From contig JANTQA010000057.1 in the NCBI GenBank assembly GCA_027625915.1, positions 1,612,001 to 1,676,000 of the forward strand: DNA of 64,000 bases, given 5' to 3'. The translations under genes and the position numbers were made by a program. Source of the DNA: Anaeramoeba flamelloides (taxonomy: Eukaryota > Metamonada > Anaeramoebidae). Positions 53,241 through 64,000 of the stretch are shown piece by piece. The notes beneath the pieces are model-generated. The model made no database searches and was not told the origin of the DNA. It saw nothing but the letters and a program-made list of their open reading frames with translations. The first letter of the stretch is position 1. Every line of letters begins with the position of its first letter.

Positions 53241-56180
53241 TCAGTTTTCAATCGATCTTTTTCGATTTTGTTCAACAAATTTATCCCATTCCTGCTCCGG
53301 GTTATTATCATAATGATTTTTGAAACGGGTTTTTTTTTTTAATATTTTTTTATCAGTTGATAAGGAAAGCTCAGCCAATTCATGAGTAATCTGAGAAGGG
53401 TTACTTAGACCACTGCCACTACTACTACTACCACTACTACCACTACTACTACCACTACCACTACCACTACCACTACCACTACCACTATTGCTTCTACGAA
53501 TATTTGAAAATGTTTTGGATTTTTTTTCATTGTATTTATAAAATTTTTTTTTTGATTTTTTTACGGTTTTGTTTTTTTTAACATTTTTTTTATTTACAGT
53601 ACGTCTTGAGTTAATTGAAATCGTTTGTTCAAGTAGTGGTTTGAGATTATTATTATTATTTCGATGATAACCATCATTTGAAAATTTAGATATTTTTTGT
53701 TTATTTTCTTGTTTGTTATTAACTAACAAAGATGTTGATCCATATCTTTGTTTAAATTCGTTTTTTACATCAATTTCATAAAAATTGCTGAGCATTTGAT
53801 TTGTTGTTGGTGGATAATTATTCCTGTTGCGATCTCTATTAGGAATAAATTTCCCTTTAAATGGTTCTCCAGTGAAAAATGGGTGCTGGATTGCTTCTTT
53901 CGGAGTCCATCTAACTTCGGGATCGATTTCTAATAACCGTTCAAGTAGATCAATTAGAATTAACTTTCGAATTAAATTTTGCCTTTCCATTTCAATTGAT
54001 ACTGCTTTATTGATTTTCGTATGCAAAATTAAATCCTTGAGATTTGTAAAAGAAAAATCTTTTGTTTTCTTTTCTTGCTGGAGTTGATTTTCCTAATAAT
54101 TTTTATATAATTTTATTAAAAGAAATATCAAATTAAAAAAAAAAAAAAATCAAATAAAATAAATACACAATTTATTTATAAATATCAAATTTCATTTTTT
54201 TTTTGTTTCAAAAAAACTCATTAATTCTTTATATTTCCAAAAACATGATATTAAATAATTATTTCAAAAAAAATTAGTTATTATAAAAAATGCATTACTT
54301 TTTTTTTCCTTTAAAGTGTGAGTTTTAAAAGTTCTTCTGTTTGTCGTTATTTTTTCTCAAGTTTTCTGTTTATTTGGAAAATCAATTGGTTTTCCTAACA
54401 AAACAAAAAATATCTAGAAAAGCGTAGTTAAGTTTTCCAGAATTTAAATTTATTAATTAAATATTTTTTTTAATTCAATAAATTTGAATTCAGAAAATTG
54501 TAGTTAGTTTTTTTTAATTCTTGTTTTGATTAAATAATCAACTGATTTCCAAAACAAAAATAAAAATTAAAAAAATAAAAACAAAAAAACTAGTCACAAT
54601 ATGAAACTTGACATCACTTGACAGCACTTTCTGAATTCCTAAATTTTTATTTTGAAATTTTAATAATGACTCAAAAATTCGTCTATTACCCACTAGGGCT
54701 AATAAATATATTGTGTCTTTTTTAATAATAATATTAAAAATATTAATATTATTAAATATATTAGATATATTATTTTTTTTTAATTCAGATATCCAGATTT
54801 TGCGATTATTTTCATAGGCTGGGCAAGTCCAATAGAAAAGTGATATAAAGCTTCAATGATATCCAAATTATTTGATTTTTTTTTACATTTGCAAAATTTT
54901 GATTTATTTTTTTTAAGATCATCTGTTTAAATAGTTTAAAAAAGGGTTACTTATTTGGATCAAAACATTAACATAAAAATCAATATCTTTAAAAAATAAG
55001 CCAACTTCTAATAAATGAATACGGTTTAACAATAACATTCCAATTAACGAAAAAAAAAAAAAAAAAAAAAAAGATGTAAAATAAGAATAAAAAGAATCAA
55101 TAAAATAAAATTACTTTTAGATATTGTTCTCTTGATTTTAATTGATATTCATCATTCTGATAATTAAAATAAGTTTTTGACAGTCTACTTTTTGATATTA
55201 AATACTTTGGAATTTTTCTATTATGTTATATTATTTAATAAAATAAAAGAAGAAAAAATAGAAAAGGAAATCAATTTAATAAAGTCTGAAATATTAAAAA
55301 AAAATTTTTTTTCATTTTTATTTTCATTCGATTTTGGGATAAAGGGGTTCACAAGACAACAAAAAATCTATTATATGATTTTATTTATTTTTTTTTTTAT
55401 TAGTAAAGCCTAATCTTTTAATCTTTTTATTAATTTCTATGTTAATAATTTTAAATATAACATCAAAAAGAATTAAAAATATTATTATGCATTTATTCAA
55501 CCCCCCCCCAAAAAAAAAAAAAAAAGAGAAAAAAGATATTTTCATGTCTCTTGGTTGCATTGAAAAAATAATTTTTATGAAGGTATTGAAATATATATAT
55601 ATATATATATATAATAAGATATTTGGAAATTAATTACCTATTAAAAATAAAACATAAAAAAAGAATAAAAGGAATTTGAAAAGAAATTTTACCCACGAAG
55701 TTGAACTATTCTAGACAACTGGTTATGTTCATTATTACCAGGAAATAACGGCAATCCAATAAATAATTCTGCAATTACACAACCAAGGCTCCACATATCA
55801 ATTGCCTGGGTGTATGGAAGGCGTAATATTACTTCCGGTGAACGATAATACCTTGATTGTATATAAGAATACATTGTTTTATCAAGAAAGCAAGCACTGC
55901 CAAAATCGGCGATTTTAATTTTCATTGGGGTGTCACTGCATAATAAAATATTTTCAGGTTTTAAATCACAATGAATAATTCCATGGTCATATAAATGAAT
56001 TAAACCAGTTAAAATCTGAATCACAAAGCAATAAACTAATGTTAGTTTCATCCCTTGGTAATGATTAATTTTAATCAATTCGTATAAATTGACTGAGAGT
56101 AATTCAAAAACTAAACACATATGATTATGGTACGTGAAATGATCTATAAGATCTACAATAGGTTTTTTTTTATTTTTGAC
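53241..56180 (-). CDS. Yak1/DYRK-type protein kinase, 5'-partial, three exons found
   Basis: Exon A (56180-55693) carries the end of the N-lobe and most of the C-lobe: HMCLVFELLSVNLYELI, IIHCDLKPENILL (HCD, typical of DYRK), IADFGSA, and MYSYIQSRYYRSPEV with the Tyr-x-Tyr activation-loop motif. Exon B (55217-55115) encodes KIPKYLISKSRLSKTYFNYQ...LKSREQYLK. Exon C (54092-53241) encodes ENQLQQEKKTKDF, then LLERLLEIDPEVRWTPKEAIQHPFFTGEPFKGKFIP, whose HPF.TGE is characteristic of Yak1, and a Lys/Ser/Gly tail with a Gly-Ser microsatellite. Phases agree at both junctions (GG|A and AAA|GAA). Exons carrying the glycine loop and VAIK lysine should precede 56180, after an acceptor CCTATAG, but none is visible to 59.5 kb. 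The gene is either split by a very long intron or broken. Confidence 0.82.
53411..53488. repeat. Coding microsatellite (Gly-Ser run)
   Basis: Plus strand is runs of 'cca cta' triplets that translate on the minus strand as (GS)n and SSS/GSS within the kinase tail. Likely length-variable between individuals. Confidence 0.85.
54345..54640. repeat. Foldback repeat C, copy 3, in kinase intron 2
   Basis: Shares 'gttttctgtttatttggaaa' and 'cttgacagcactt' modules with 3090-4145 and 56685-57060. It lies immediately beside the 3' end of LINE fossil B, as at 4150. Confidence 0.5.
54660..54950 (-). mobile_element. LINE 3'-end fossil B inside kinase intron 2
   Basis: Minus strand from about 54900 reads FCKCKKKSNNLDIIEALYHF, then, after a break, CPAYENNRKIWISELKKNN. 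This is the C..C...H....C zinc-knuckle and following helix at the C-terminus of many non-LTR retrotransposon polyproteins. Only this end is present, consistent with 5' truncation on insertion. It has the same orientation as the kinase gene. Confidence 0.55.
55591..55613. repeat. (TA)n microsatellite
   Basis: Uninterrupted AT alternation in kinase intron 1, preceded at 55501 by a C9/A run ('ccccccccc' then A tract). Confidence 0.9.
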
Positions 56181-56684
56181 CTATAGGATTATTAAAAAAA
56201 TTAAAAACAATCGAAATAAAAATTTTTATTAAGGATATATTTATTAGTTATTCTTTTTTTTATTTTTTTTAAAACAATTTTTTCCTTTTAACACAAGATA
56301 ATAATGAAAAAATTTTTTCAAAAAAAAATTAGACCTTTTCTAATTTTTCACTTTTTGATAACTTCACTTATAATAAACACTATTGGTAATAAAAGATCAT
56401 TGATCAAAAATTATTTTTAAAGATATTTGACAATTAAAGTTGGAAAATCCAATTTTCCATGTTCTATTAAGATTTTTTTCAAATAAATAGTAAAAAAATT
56501 TTCAAAAATTTTTTTTTCGCAGTTAAGAGGATATTTTATTATATGATTCAAAAGCATTTTAAATCTGAACAAAGATCTTTCAAATAGTGAATCAATTATT
56601 TTGACTATTAACGAATTATTTAATGATTTAAATTGAAAAAAATATTTTTTTTTTATAATTTTTCCGTTATGTTTTTTTTAATAT

Positions 56685-57060
56685 TTGAAATAAACCTGGG
56701 ACACTTTTGTTATGTTTTCTGTTTATTTGGAAAATCAATAGATTTTCGCTAGGTTTTTTTGAGGTTTTCTATTTATTTGTGAAGTGTTCTAGGTTTTTTT
56801 TTACTTGTGAAATAAACCGAAAATTTATTAAAATTTTCGGTTTATTTCTAAAGTAAAAAAAACCTAACGAAAATCTATTGATTTTCTTAATAAATAGAAA
56901 ACCTCAAAAAAACCTAGAACACTTAACAGATAAAACAAAAAACCATAAGAAAACCGCTTTTAGCTTTTTTTTAATTTTTGAAATAAAAAGAAAATTTTAA
57001 TAAATTTTTCTTTTTAATTTCTGAAATTAAAAAAAAACCTAGGCGCTTAACGGCACTTGG
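56685..57060. repeat. Foldback repeat C, copy 4
   Basis: The clearest foldback of the family. 'gttttctgtttatttggaaa' and 'aaaatcaatagattttcg' on the left face their reverse complements ('cgaaaatctattgattttc', 'aaatagaaaacctc') on the right, around a centre near 56823. It ends in 'cgcttaacggcacttgg', a relative of the gtgccg block. Confidence 0.65.
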
Positions 57061-57654
57061 TGGACATTTTCGTTCGGTTTTCCAGAATTAAAAAGAATAA
57101 AGAAAAATCTCTGATTTTTACTCTATTTTTTCGAATCCAGGAAAATCTAGTAAACGAAATATTTATCATGAGGATTTTTTTTTCTCTATTTCAGAATTTT
57201 CTAGATGAGTACAGCATTTTCAAAACTATTAGTTATTATCTCTCAAAGTAAATATCTCCAAGTTGAATTAAACTAAAATTCATCCATACATTTAATTGGA
57301 ATTATTTACAAGAAAAAAAAAAAACCCTTTTTTTCTGTACTAGAAACTTTTAAAAACGGCGGCACTGTTAACGATAATAAATACAATATCCTCAAGAATT
57401 TGGAGTTCTGTAATTTTGATTATGTTGTGAATAAACTCAATTAATAATGATGAAAGGTTAATGAAAAGAGTAGTTTTATATAACCTAAAATTTTTCAATT
57501 TTATTTTTTCATACTAGCGAAAGGATGAGAGTCCAAAGTTTTTTTTTATTTTTTTATAGGAAAATTTAATTGTTATTTATATAATTCCTAAATTTTCTTT
57601 GGAACTGCCCGCCCTATGATTTGAGACTACCTATCCTATGAAAAGAATCGAATG

Positions 57655-57862
57655 TTTTGGATTTAAGAATTAATTCAAATCAAACAAAAATAACAAAAAT
57701 AATATCTATGAAATTATTCAAAAAAAGATTCATTATTTATCTTGAAATTAGGTTAATGAGAAAGAAAATTATAACTCTATATTGAAATTTCTGTACAAAA
57801 ATTTAGAAATTAGGGGAGTGCCACCGAGTGTCGTGGAGTACCTAGCTTTTCCAGAAATCATA
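57655..57862. repeat. Dispersed repeat B, copy 2
   Basis: Counterpart of 2811-3011. It ends with 'gtgccaccgagtgtcgtgga' and 'cctagcttttccagaa', the same terminal block as at 2950-3011 and 3780-3830. Confidence 0.55.
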
Positions 57863-58444
57863 GAATAGAGTAAAATCAAAAGATTTAACTCAATTTTTTT
57901 AAATTAAAAAAAAAAAAAACGGCTCTAAGAGGAAATTAATTTCCTCCAGTTAAAATAAAAAAAAAAAAATTCCTAAATTTTTATTTCAGAATTTGGGCAA
58001 ACAAGAGTTAATAACTTCTCTATTAAATAATAATAAAAAAATGTTGATTTATTTTTGAAGAAAAGGAAAAATAATCATTTTTGCCTATCTTATTTGGTTA
58101 TATAGCACATTTACTTATTGAAAAAATTGGTGTTCTAAGTTAACATACTAAAATTTTTATAGGTGATACTATTTTAATTATGAAAGGAAATATTGATGCT
58201 ATATATTTTTTTTTAAACTCAAACTTAATTATTTGTAAAAAATTTAACTATATAATTCCTCATAACTACTGAGAAGAAAGTGATTGTTTCACTAAAAAGT
58301 CTATAATAGTCTTGTAATTGCTGTGGAAATATTTTGGGAAATTCTTTAGTAATTAGGAAAAGTTTAATATTTTTCTGATCTTCTTATTTTGAATTGAATT
58401 CAGAGAAAATAGGAAGCATTTAAATAATAAATTAGACTTTAAAA

Positions 58445-60950
58445 ATGTTATTTAAAGTTATTTTAGAAGAGTTTAACCAATTTTTTTGCAACGTTGTTAA
58501 TCTCATAAATCCCAAAATATCGCCACACTCAAGTATTTATGATATTGAAAAATTAATTTGGTTACTTGAACCAAATTATTTGATCAAGAAAAACAAAAAA
58601 AAAAGTCTTCAATTTTCTCCTTAAAGGTTGGAAATTGAATTAATTCCCTTTCTTTGTTTTAAAAAAATGTTGAAAACCAAACAGCATTTTTTGTTTTGAT
58701 TCTAAAGAAATCAATATCATTTTTAAAAAAATTAAAAATGTCTGGTCTCTCTTTTTTCTTTGAAAAAATGAGAAAAGAATATTAATAAAAGAATTTCAAA
58801 ATGAGAAAAAAGCATATTTACAAATTTTTGAAATTAGAAAAAAAAATAAATATTTTATTTTACGTATTGTGAAGAAATTTTTAGAGGAATACTCAAAATA
58901 AGTCACTGTTAAGATCACACACTAGACACAGGGTTTTGTGTTTGATCACCTTCGGGTGTTTCTTAGCAGTCATGAAATAAAAGGGGAGATAGAGACAATT
59001 GGAAAGTTGGACCATCTATTTTGTTTCTGTAGGATTTCAAACCAAGTTTTATCTCCAATGGAGAAAATATAAAATTTAACTTCAAGTGTTTTCGATAACT
59101 TCATTGAGAGAAAAAGAAAAAGAAGCTTTGTAGAACAAGTTATTCAAAATACTATTAAAAAACAACAATTTTTTTGTTTTTGTTTGTTTTTTTGTTTGTT
59201 TATTGTTTATCGTTTTAGATTCCGAGTTCAAAAAATAAATAGCAGCTCATATTGTTTCATATGTTCAAAAATCACCAGTTATTATTCCTCGTTTTGGATC
59301 CCCTTCCAGACTCAAAATAATGATATTGTTCTAGTGCCAAGATTATATTAATCGTCGTTCTTCAAACTCCTCAATATCATCTTATACCACTTCGAACATT
59401 ATCATATTTCTCGTTCTCCCAGACCAAACTCGTAACATAACAAAGTGATTGTTTTCAAATCAAACCAATAAACACCTGTATAAAACTCAGAATATTTGTA
59501 CTATATCAAATAATTAAAGAATTTGGAATGACCCCCAATATGAAAAAAACAATTATTCAAAAAGATCTTATTAACGTCAAGTATTTGGGCATTTGGATTG
59601 AAAAGAAAACACACATTACTGAGAATGAAAAAAAAAGCTCAAAATTTTTTTGAAAGATATAAATATATTTTCAAAAATTCTCAATTAGGGAGGTAGATTA
59701 CTATTGTTTAAATCAGTTCTCTTATCCCAATTATATTATTGGTTGGAACTTTTCAACTATTCGAAAAATAAATTAAAAAGTATAAATACTTGTATTAATC
59801 ATAAACTACTGCCAATAGCAAAAGTCCAAAAATGGCACAGCAATAAATATTATTTGCAATTGAAGTGTGTTGATTTTATCAACTTGAGTCTGAAAAAAGA
59901 AAGTTTAAATTTATCGAAAAAATAAACCCACCGAAGTCGAGGCAACTACTTTACGTAATAAATTATGATTTTGCAGACATTTTTGGAGAAAATCTGGATA
60001 TAAATTGGAATCAAATGGAATAAATTGAACAAATTAAACACCAGATACAAAGATATAAAACAAAGTTTCTGGAAAATTATATCAAAAAAAGTCACTAAAT
60101 TCAAATAAAGGTATGAAAAATTCTGATTATTTTAGTATAATTCCAAAGCAATCAGAATAAACCAGATTTAAAACAAGTACAGTAACTAAATCAAAAATCT
60201 TCAGGAACATTCCGGGAATTTTGGTACTTTTACTAATGGTCTAAATAGATATTCTTATTTTCTAAATGAAAATAACTGTAAACCGTGTATTTGTTGTTTA
60301 AAATCCAAAAAATCCGAAAAATATTATTGAGGATTTAGATCACATCTTATGGGGATGTCCTAAATACTGAAGTTATAGAAATGATTGGAAAGAATATCTC
60401 AAAACAATTCCAAGTAAAAAAATCAAAGTAAAATTAACCAATGCAATTAACAAAAAGATAGTATCTCTATATTCTATTGTTAATAATGATGAATTTTATG
60501 AATATTCAAGGGATTTTTTCATTAGATCTCTCCAATTAAGATCGATTCGTAAGTCATAAAATATTATCATTGCACCATTACTTATCCCCTGTTTCAAAAT
60601 AAAAGCTGTGTTTCTTTTTTATTGAAGAGTTACGCTTTAAATGATCAAAGTGTTAATCACAATACAATTTCAGGAATTTTTTTGGGAAAACAAATGTTTG
60701 AATTTAAAAAAATCAATCTTGAAATGAAGTTAAGGGATATTCAGGTTATATTTTCTCTGAGTGGCAAAATCCAAAATTATAAACACAAAAAACGTATTTC
60801 ATCGTTTTTGTGTTAAAAAAAGACAAAATATTGGAAATTTTAAGATTTTTAAAGATTTGAATAAAAGCATTTATTGATCCAAAAACTTTGTGAACAAATC
60901 AAGGCGAACTTAAAACTGACTTTGTTCACCGATTGGTTGAGATTAAACAG
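58445..60950 (+). mobile_element. LINE-like (non-LTR) retrotransposon fossil C
   Basis: Broken plus-strand reading frames follow the order of a LINE polyprotein. LEEFNQFFCNVVNLINPK (58465) resembles the segment before the RT palm. QGFVFDHLRVFL lies near 58940, a degenerate NNDIVLVPRLY near 59320, and FGMTPNMKKT near 59527. VKYLGIWIEKKTHI is near 59580, and GGRLLLFKSVLLSQLYYWLELF is at 59690-59755. EDLDHILWGCPKY..YRNDWKEYL at 60330-60400, with a preceding C..C, forms the zinc-knuckle end. Many stops and shifts make it long dead. The parts from 59520 on are convincing; those before 59400 are suggestive only. The 60622-61119 frames may be its tail. Confidence 0.65.
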
Positions 60951-61742
60951 AAGACCTAAAAGTATATATGTCTTGAAGCACGGTATCAGTATCTTTTATG
61001 GTTTTTCCTTTTATTTATTTTTGAGAAATAATCTAACTATCCGGCTCCAAATAAAATACTTTAAGAATTTCAATCTGAATTATTTTCAACAACTCGCTTT
61101 TATTTCCAAAAAATCTTAATAATGATAAAAAATCTATGTTAGTTAATTTGTGTCCAAAAATGATAAGTTTCAAAAACAAGATGTTTATTATTTGAAGATT
61201 TTTAAACAAAATAAGGGTTATTTTTATTAAAAAAACCTAAAAAATGTTTAAAAATTCTCAAAAAATGACAGTTCTACCTTGTGTTAATGTACTCTTTTGA
61301 TAATTGTTTCCGAAATAAAAAAAAACCAATTAATACAAGTATTACACTTTATACATTTATGATTAAAGAAAATAAAACTAATAAAAGTATTGTGATTTCG
61401 ATTTACTATTAATAGGAACCTATGATTATGTCCGAACTCAGTTATTTTAGGTATTTTTTTAATTTTTGGTATTATTTAGAGTTATCCAATGTTATTGACA
61501 TATTTTTTTTGTTTATGGCAGAGTTAAAAGATTCACTTATGTACTAAATCAAATTCTTCAAGGAATAAAAAATTATTTAAGTGGCCAGTAATCTTATTTA
61601 TTTTTTTTACCAAAAGGTAACCAAGTACTTATTTACATAAGGATAAGATTAAACCCGATGATCATATTTATCAACTTTAGAGTAATTAGTCATCATTTTT
61701 AAAAGGGGGTTCGTTTTGCCCAATTAAATTTTCAGTCAAAAA

Positions 61743-61960
61743 GATCTGATCCTTTTTTGTTAGGATTTTTGGATCAAATTAAAAAAAGAAAAATTTACCA
61801 AACATTTTTATTTTTATTAAATCTCACTTTTAGTAATTTCTGAGAGTTCTTATGAACAAATAACCTTGAAAATTTAATCTTATTTTAAAAATAAAAGAAA
61901 TCTAAACCAAATATTGAATCCATTGAAGATCTGAAAAAATTGATCTTTTATTTTGTTCAC
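61743..61960. repeat. Dispersed repeat G, copy 2
   Basis: Counterpart of 52612-52830 with 'aaatctcacttttagtaatt', 'tctgaga' and 'aaaaattgatcttttattttg'. Same orientation. Confidence 0.6.
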
Positions 61961-62734
61961 AAATATTTATTAAATTTCTTGAAATTTAAAAGATTAGGCA
62001 ATATTTATTTTTCAAATATTCAGAGTATAAAAAACCAACTGTTATTATTAAAATCAGTTTATTTGGGAATTTTTTTTTTTTTTTATTAGAATTATTAATT
62101 TGAATTCATTTTATTTGTTTGAAAATCTTTAAAAAATATAGAAGTAAGAAAAAAGCATGTCGATATATTTAATCTTTGGTTCCTTACTAACCCACTAAAA
62201 TTATTATAATTTGGTTATTGATTTTTGATTAAAAATAATCAAATTAAAAAGTATTTCTTTCTGGTTATAAGTTGAATTTTACAGCTTTTAAAAATTTTTT
62301 TTTGGAGAATTGTTTAATTTTGATTGTTTGTATTTATTTCTTGTATTTTTTTGATGTTCATCAAATTGAAAAAAATTGTTTTGAACTCTGTTCTTTGATT
62401 CAAGATTTTTTTTTTTCATGTTTAAAATAATTATCCTAATTTTTTTGAAATTAAGTAGGTTTTTTATATTAAGTTATTATAGAACTTGTAGGAATTCTTT
62501 TTAAAAAGTGTATTTTTGTACACGCCTTCCTTCATTTAAAATAAGATTTCATTCTTCCTTCAAAGAAAATAATTTTTTTGTGAAATAAATTCAGAAATCG
62601 TTTGGATTTTGAACTTTTTCAAAAATGAGAAAAATGTGATCAAACTTTATAAAAGCAATAATTCATTCTGAAAATAGCTTTTAAAGAGGGTCTGCTATTG
62701 TAGTAATTAGTTTTTTTTTTTATTTTTTTCCATT

Positions 62735-62992
62735 TTTCCCCTGGCTCAATCTTCTTTATATTGGGAAGAAGAGTTACAACGGAAAAAGATCAAGTGGTTA
62801 CTGGCCAATACTGTGACACTGAAACACGTAAGTATGAGTAACTTGAAAATAAAAACTAAAAAAGCAAAGGCTAAAATGACCAAAGGTTGAAAGCAAATAA
62901 GATCAAAAAAAAAAAAAAAGAAATTACAACAATTAAACAACGATCCCCAAGTGAACATTCATGATCAATTATCAAATTATTAAATCAACCAA
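62735..62992 (+). CDS. Possible small exon or 3' gene fragment
   Basis: A plus-strand frame reads PLAQSSLYWEEELQRKKIKWLLANTVTLKH, unlike background, and stops at a strong donor-like GTAAGT (62831). An in-phase acceptor (TTGAAAG, ending near 62892) would restore QIRSKKKKKKLQQLNNDPQVNIHDQLSNY before a TAA. No ATG or upstream exon is seen, so this could be the last exons of an unrecognised gene or a fragment. The minus-strand frame over the same bases is hydrophobic only because it is antisense to the Lys run. Confidence 0.25.
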
Positions 62993-63171
62993 AAGTATTG
63001 TGGAAGTGATTTTGGGAGTCCTTAATTAAAGATAGCATTGTTTTTTTTTTTTTTTTTTAACAATTGCTATTCTTAAACCCTTTTCTAATTTTCTTTTTTT
63101 TTACTTTTTTTTTTTATACTTTTTTCTTTTCAATTTTTTGCTTTTGCTTTTGCTTTTTAAACATAAAAAAA

Positions 63172-63284
63172 TTGGGTGTGTCTTTCCCTTTGAAAAATCG
63201 TGAAATCTAGGATTTTACGCTTAAATTTCCTTTGAGGAAATTTAAGTAAAAGGACATCTAGAGTGTAATTTACACTTCTTCCAT
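63172..63284. repeat. Dispersed repeat D, copy 2
   Basis: Short form of 4948-5158. It centres on a small palindrome, 'cttaaatttcc' facing 'ggaaatttaag', and ends with 'atctagagtgtaatttaca'. Confidence 0.55.
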
Positions 63285-64000
63285 CAATAATAGTAATTAG
63301 TTTTTTTTTCTTTATTTTTCAATTTCAAGATATCTTAATTTTTTTTGGATTTGTATTTAAATTTACTTGAAGATTTTTATAGTTTACTATCCCCTAAATA
63401 ATAATCAAGTTTTTCTCAAGTACTCACAAAATTAATTCTGGTTAAATATTAAGGAAGATTTCGGAAAGTTGTAATTTTCGAGATATGAATTGATACTAAA
63501 AAAAGTACTTTTTAACAAATTTTATACTACACCATTCACAATTAAAAATAAAATATTTCATTTTTAAGGCTGTCTACTTGACAATCTTGATCAAATTGAA
63601 ATTAAAAATCTAAAATGAGATGAAACAGTTAGTAAAAGAATCCAATCTTGCTTAAGCTTCTTATTAAGTGAAAAAAAAAAAAAAAATATTGACAAATTTG
63701 AACAGTTTTACTAATGTCCCCAACTAAAATTCAAAAAATCAAAAAACCCTCACTTTTTTTTTTACATCTTCACCCTTTTTCATAACAATTACAGACCCAT
63801 TCTTTGAAATCTCTGATATTGTCATCCAGAATTGGTTTTTTTTTATATTTTTTTCTCAATTTTTGAAAATTTTAAAAAGTACATTAAACCCGGGTTCTAA
63901 GACATATGTACATTCACCTTAAACTTTATATTTCTTGAAAATAATGTGAAGAGTAAGTGGAGCAAATGGATTTTGATTTTGGAACCTTTTAGAGTTAAAA

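Larger units (their letters stand above)
56181..58444. other. Region upstream of the kinase, repeats only
   Basis: Searched on the minus strand for the missing kinase N-lobe (Gly-rich loop, VAIK, alphaC Glu) without success. It contains foldback C copy 4 (56685-57060) and repeat B copy 2 (57655-57862). A CG-richer spot, 'aacggcggcactgttaacg', lies near 57354. No gene supported. Confidence 0.5.
61121..64000. other. Terminal region with repeats and no firm gene
   Basis: Contains repeat G copy 2 (61743-61960), a possible exon (62735-62992) and repeat D copy 2 (63172-63284). A fragment at about 63700-63730 ('tttactaatgtccccaact') resembles the terminal repeats of MITE family M2. The rest is AT-rich spacer with long T tracts. 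Confidence 0.5.

Noticed and set aside
58950-58964. Perfect CACC-TTCG-GGTG hairpin suggesting a structured RNA gene
   Set aside because: No further stems, no RNA family signature, and the bases fall within a frame compatible with the LINE fossil.

Overview
The window reads as nuclear DNA of a free-living, very AT-rich protist. Genes are few and far apart (about one per 6-7 kb), spliceosomal GT-AG introns are present, stops are almost always TAA, and homopolymer A/T tracts are everywhere. Lys/Asn/Glu-rich low-complexity runs interrupt conserved proteins. The gene content (tandem-RUN coiled-coil protein, BTB protein, large GCC2/GCC3 cysteine-rich membrane protein) would suit an amoeboid protist such as Anaeramoeba. 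That placement is an inference; the eukaryotic assignment itself is secure from XPB, exportin-7 and two ribosomal protein genes.

Layout. 0-6 kb: a decayed unknown gene, foldback repeats, a TA-flanked MITE and a minus-strand LINE fossil. 6.4-10.9 kb: a PH / coiled-coil / double-RUN protein. 13.6-15.1 kb: a head-to-head pair of ribosomal protein genes (uL22 and eL42), each with one short intron. 19.6-21.0 kb: a secreted class-C beta-lactamase-like serine hydrolase with one intron. 23.1-32.8 kb: one predicted membrane protein whose bacterial-type N-terminal repeats and GCC2/GCC3-plus-membrane C-terminal half are separated by a 5-kb intron packed with mobile elements. 36.6-40.4 kb: exportin-7. 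46.2-48.9 kb: XPB, the TFIIH helicase. 50.9-51.6 kb (minus): a BTB protein. 53.2-56.2 kb (minus): a Yak1/DYRK-type kinase whose N-lobe exons I cannot find. 58.4-61 kb: a second long LINE fossil. The last 3 kb hold repeats and one possible small exon.

The genes are not an operon or pathway; they are ordinary housekeeping and signalling genes. The notable structure lies between them: at least eight inverted-repeat elements (TA-flanked, TTAA-flanked and undefined), several dispersed repeats present as pairs within this one window, and LINE remnants that twice lie next to the same foldback sequence. No transposase gene is visible, so the MITE-like elements must depend on something outside the window. 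No tRNA, rRNA or CRISPR array was recognised. Coordinates of repeats are by eye and good to a few bases at defined inverted-repeat ends, and to tens of bases elsewhere.
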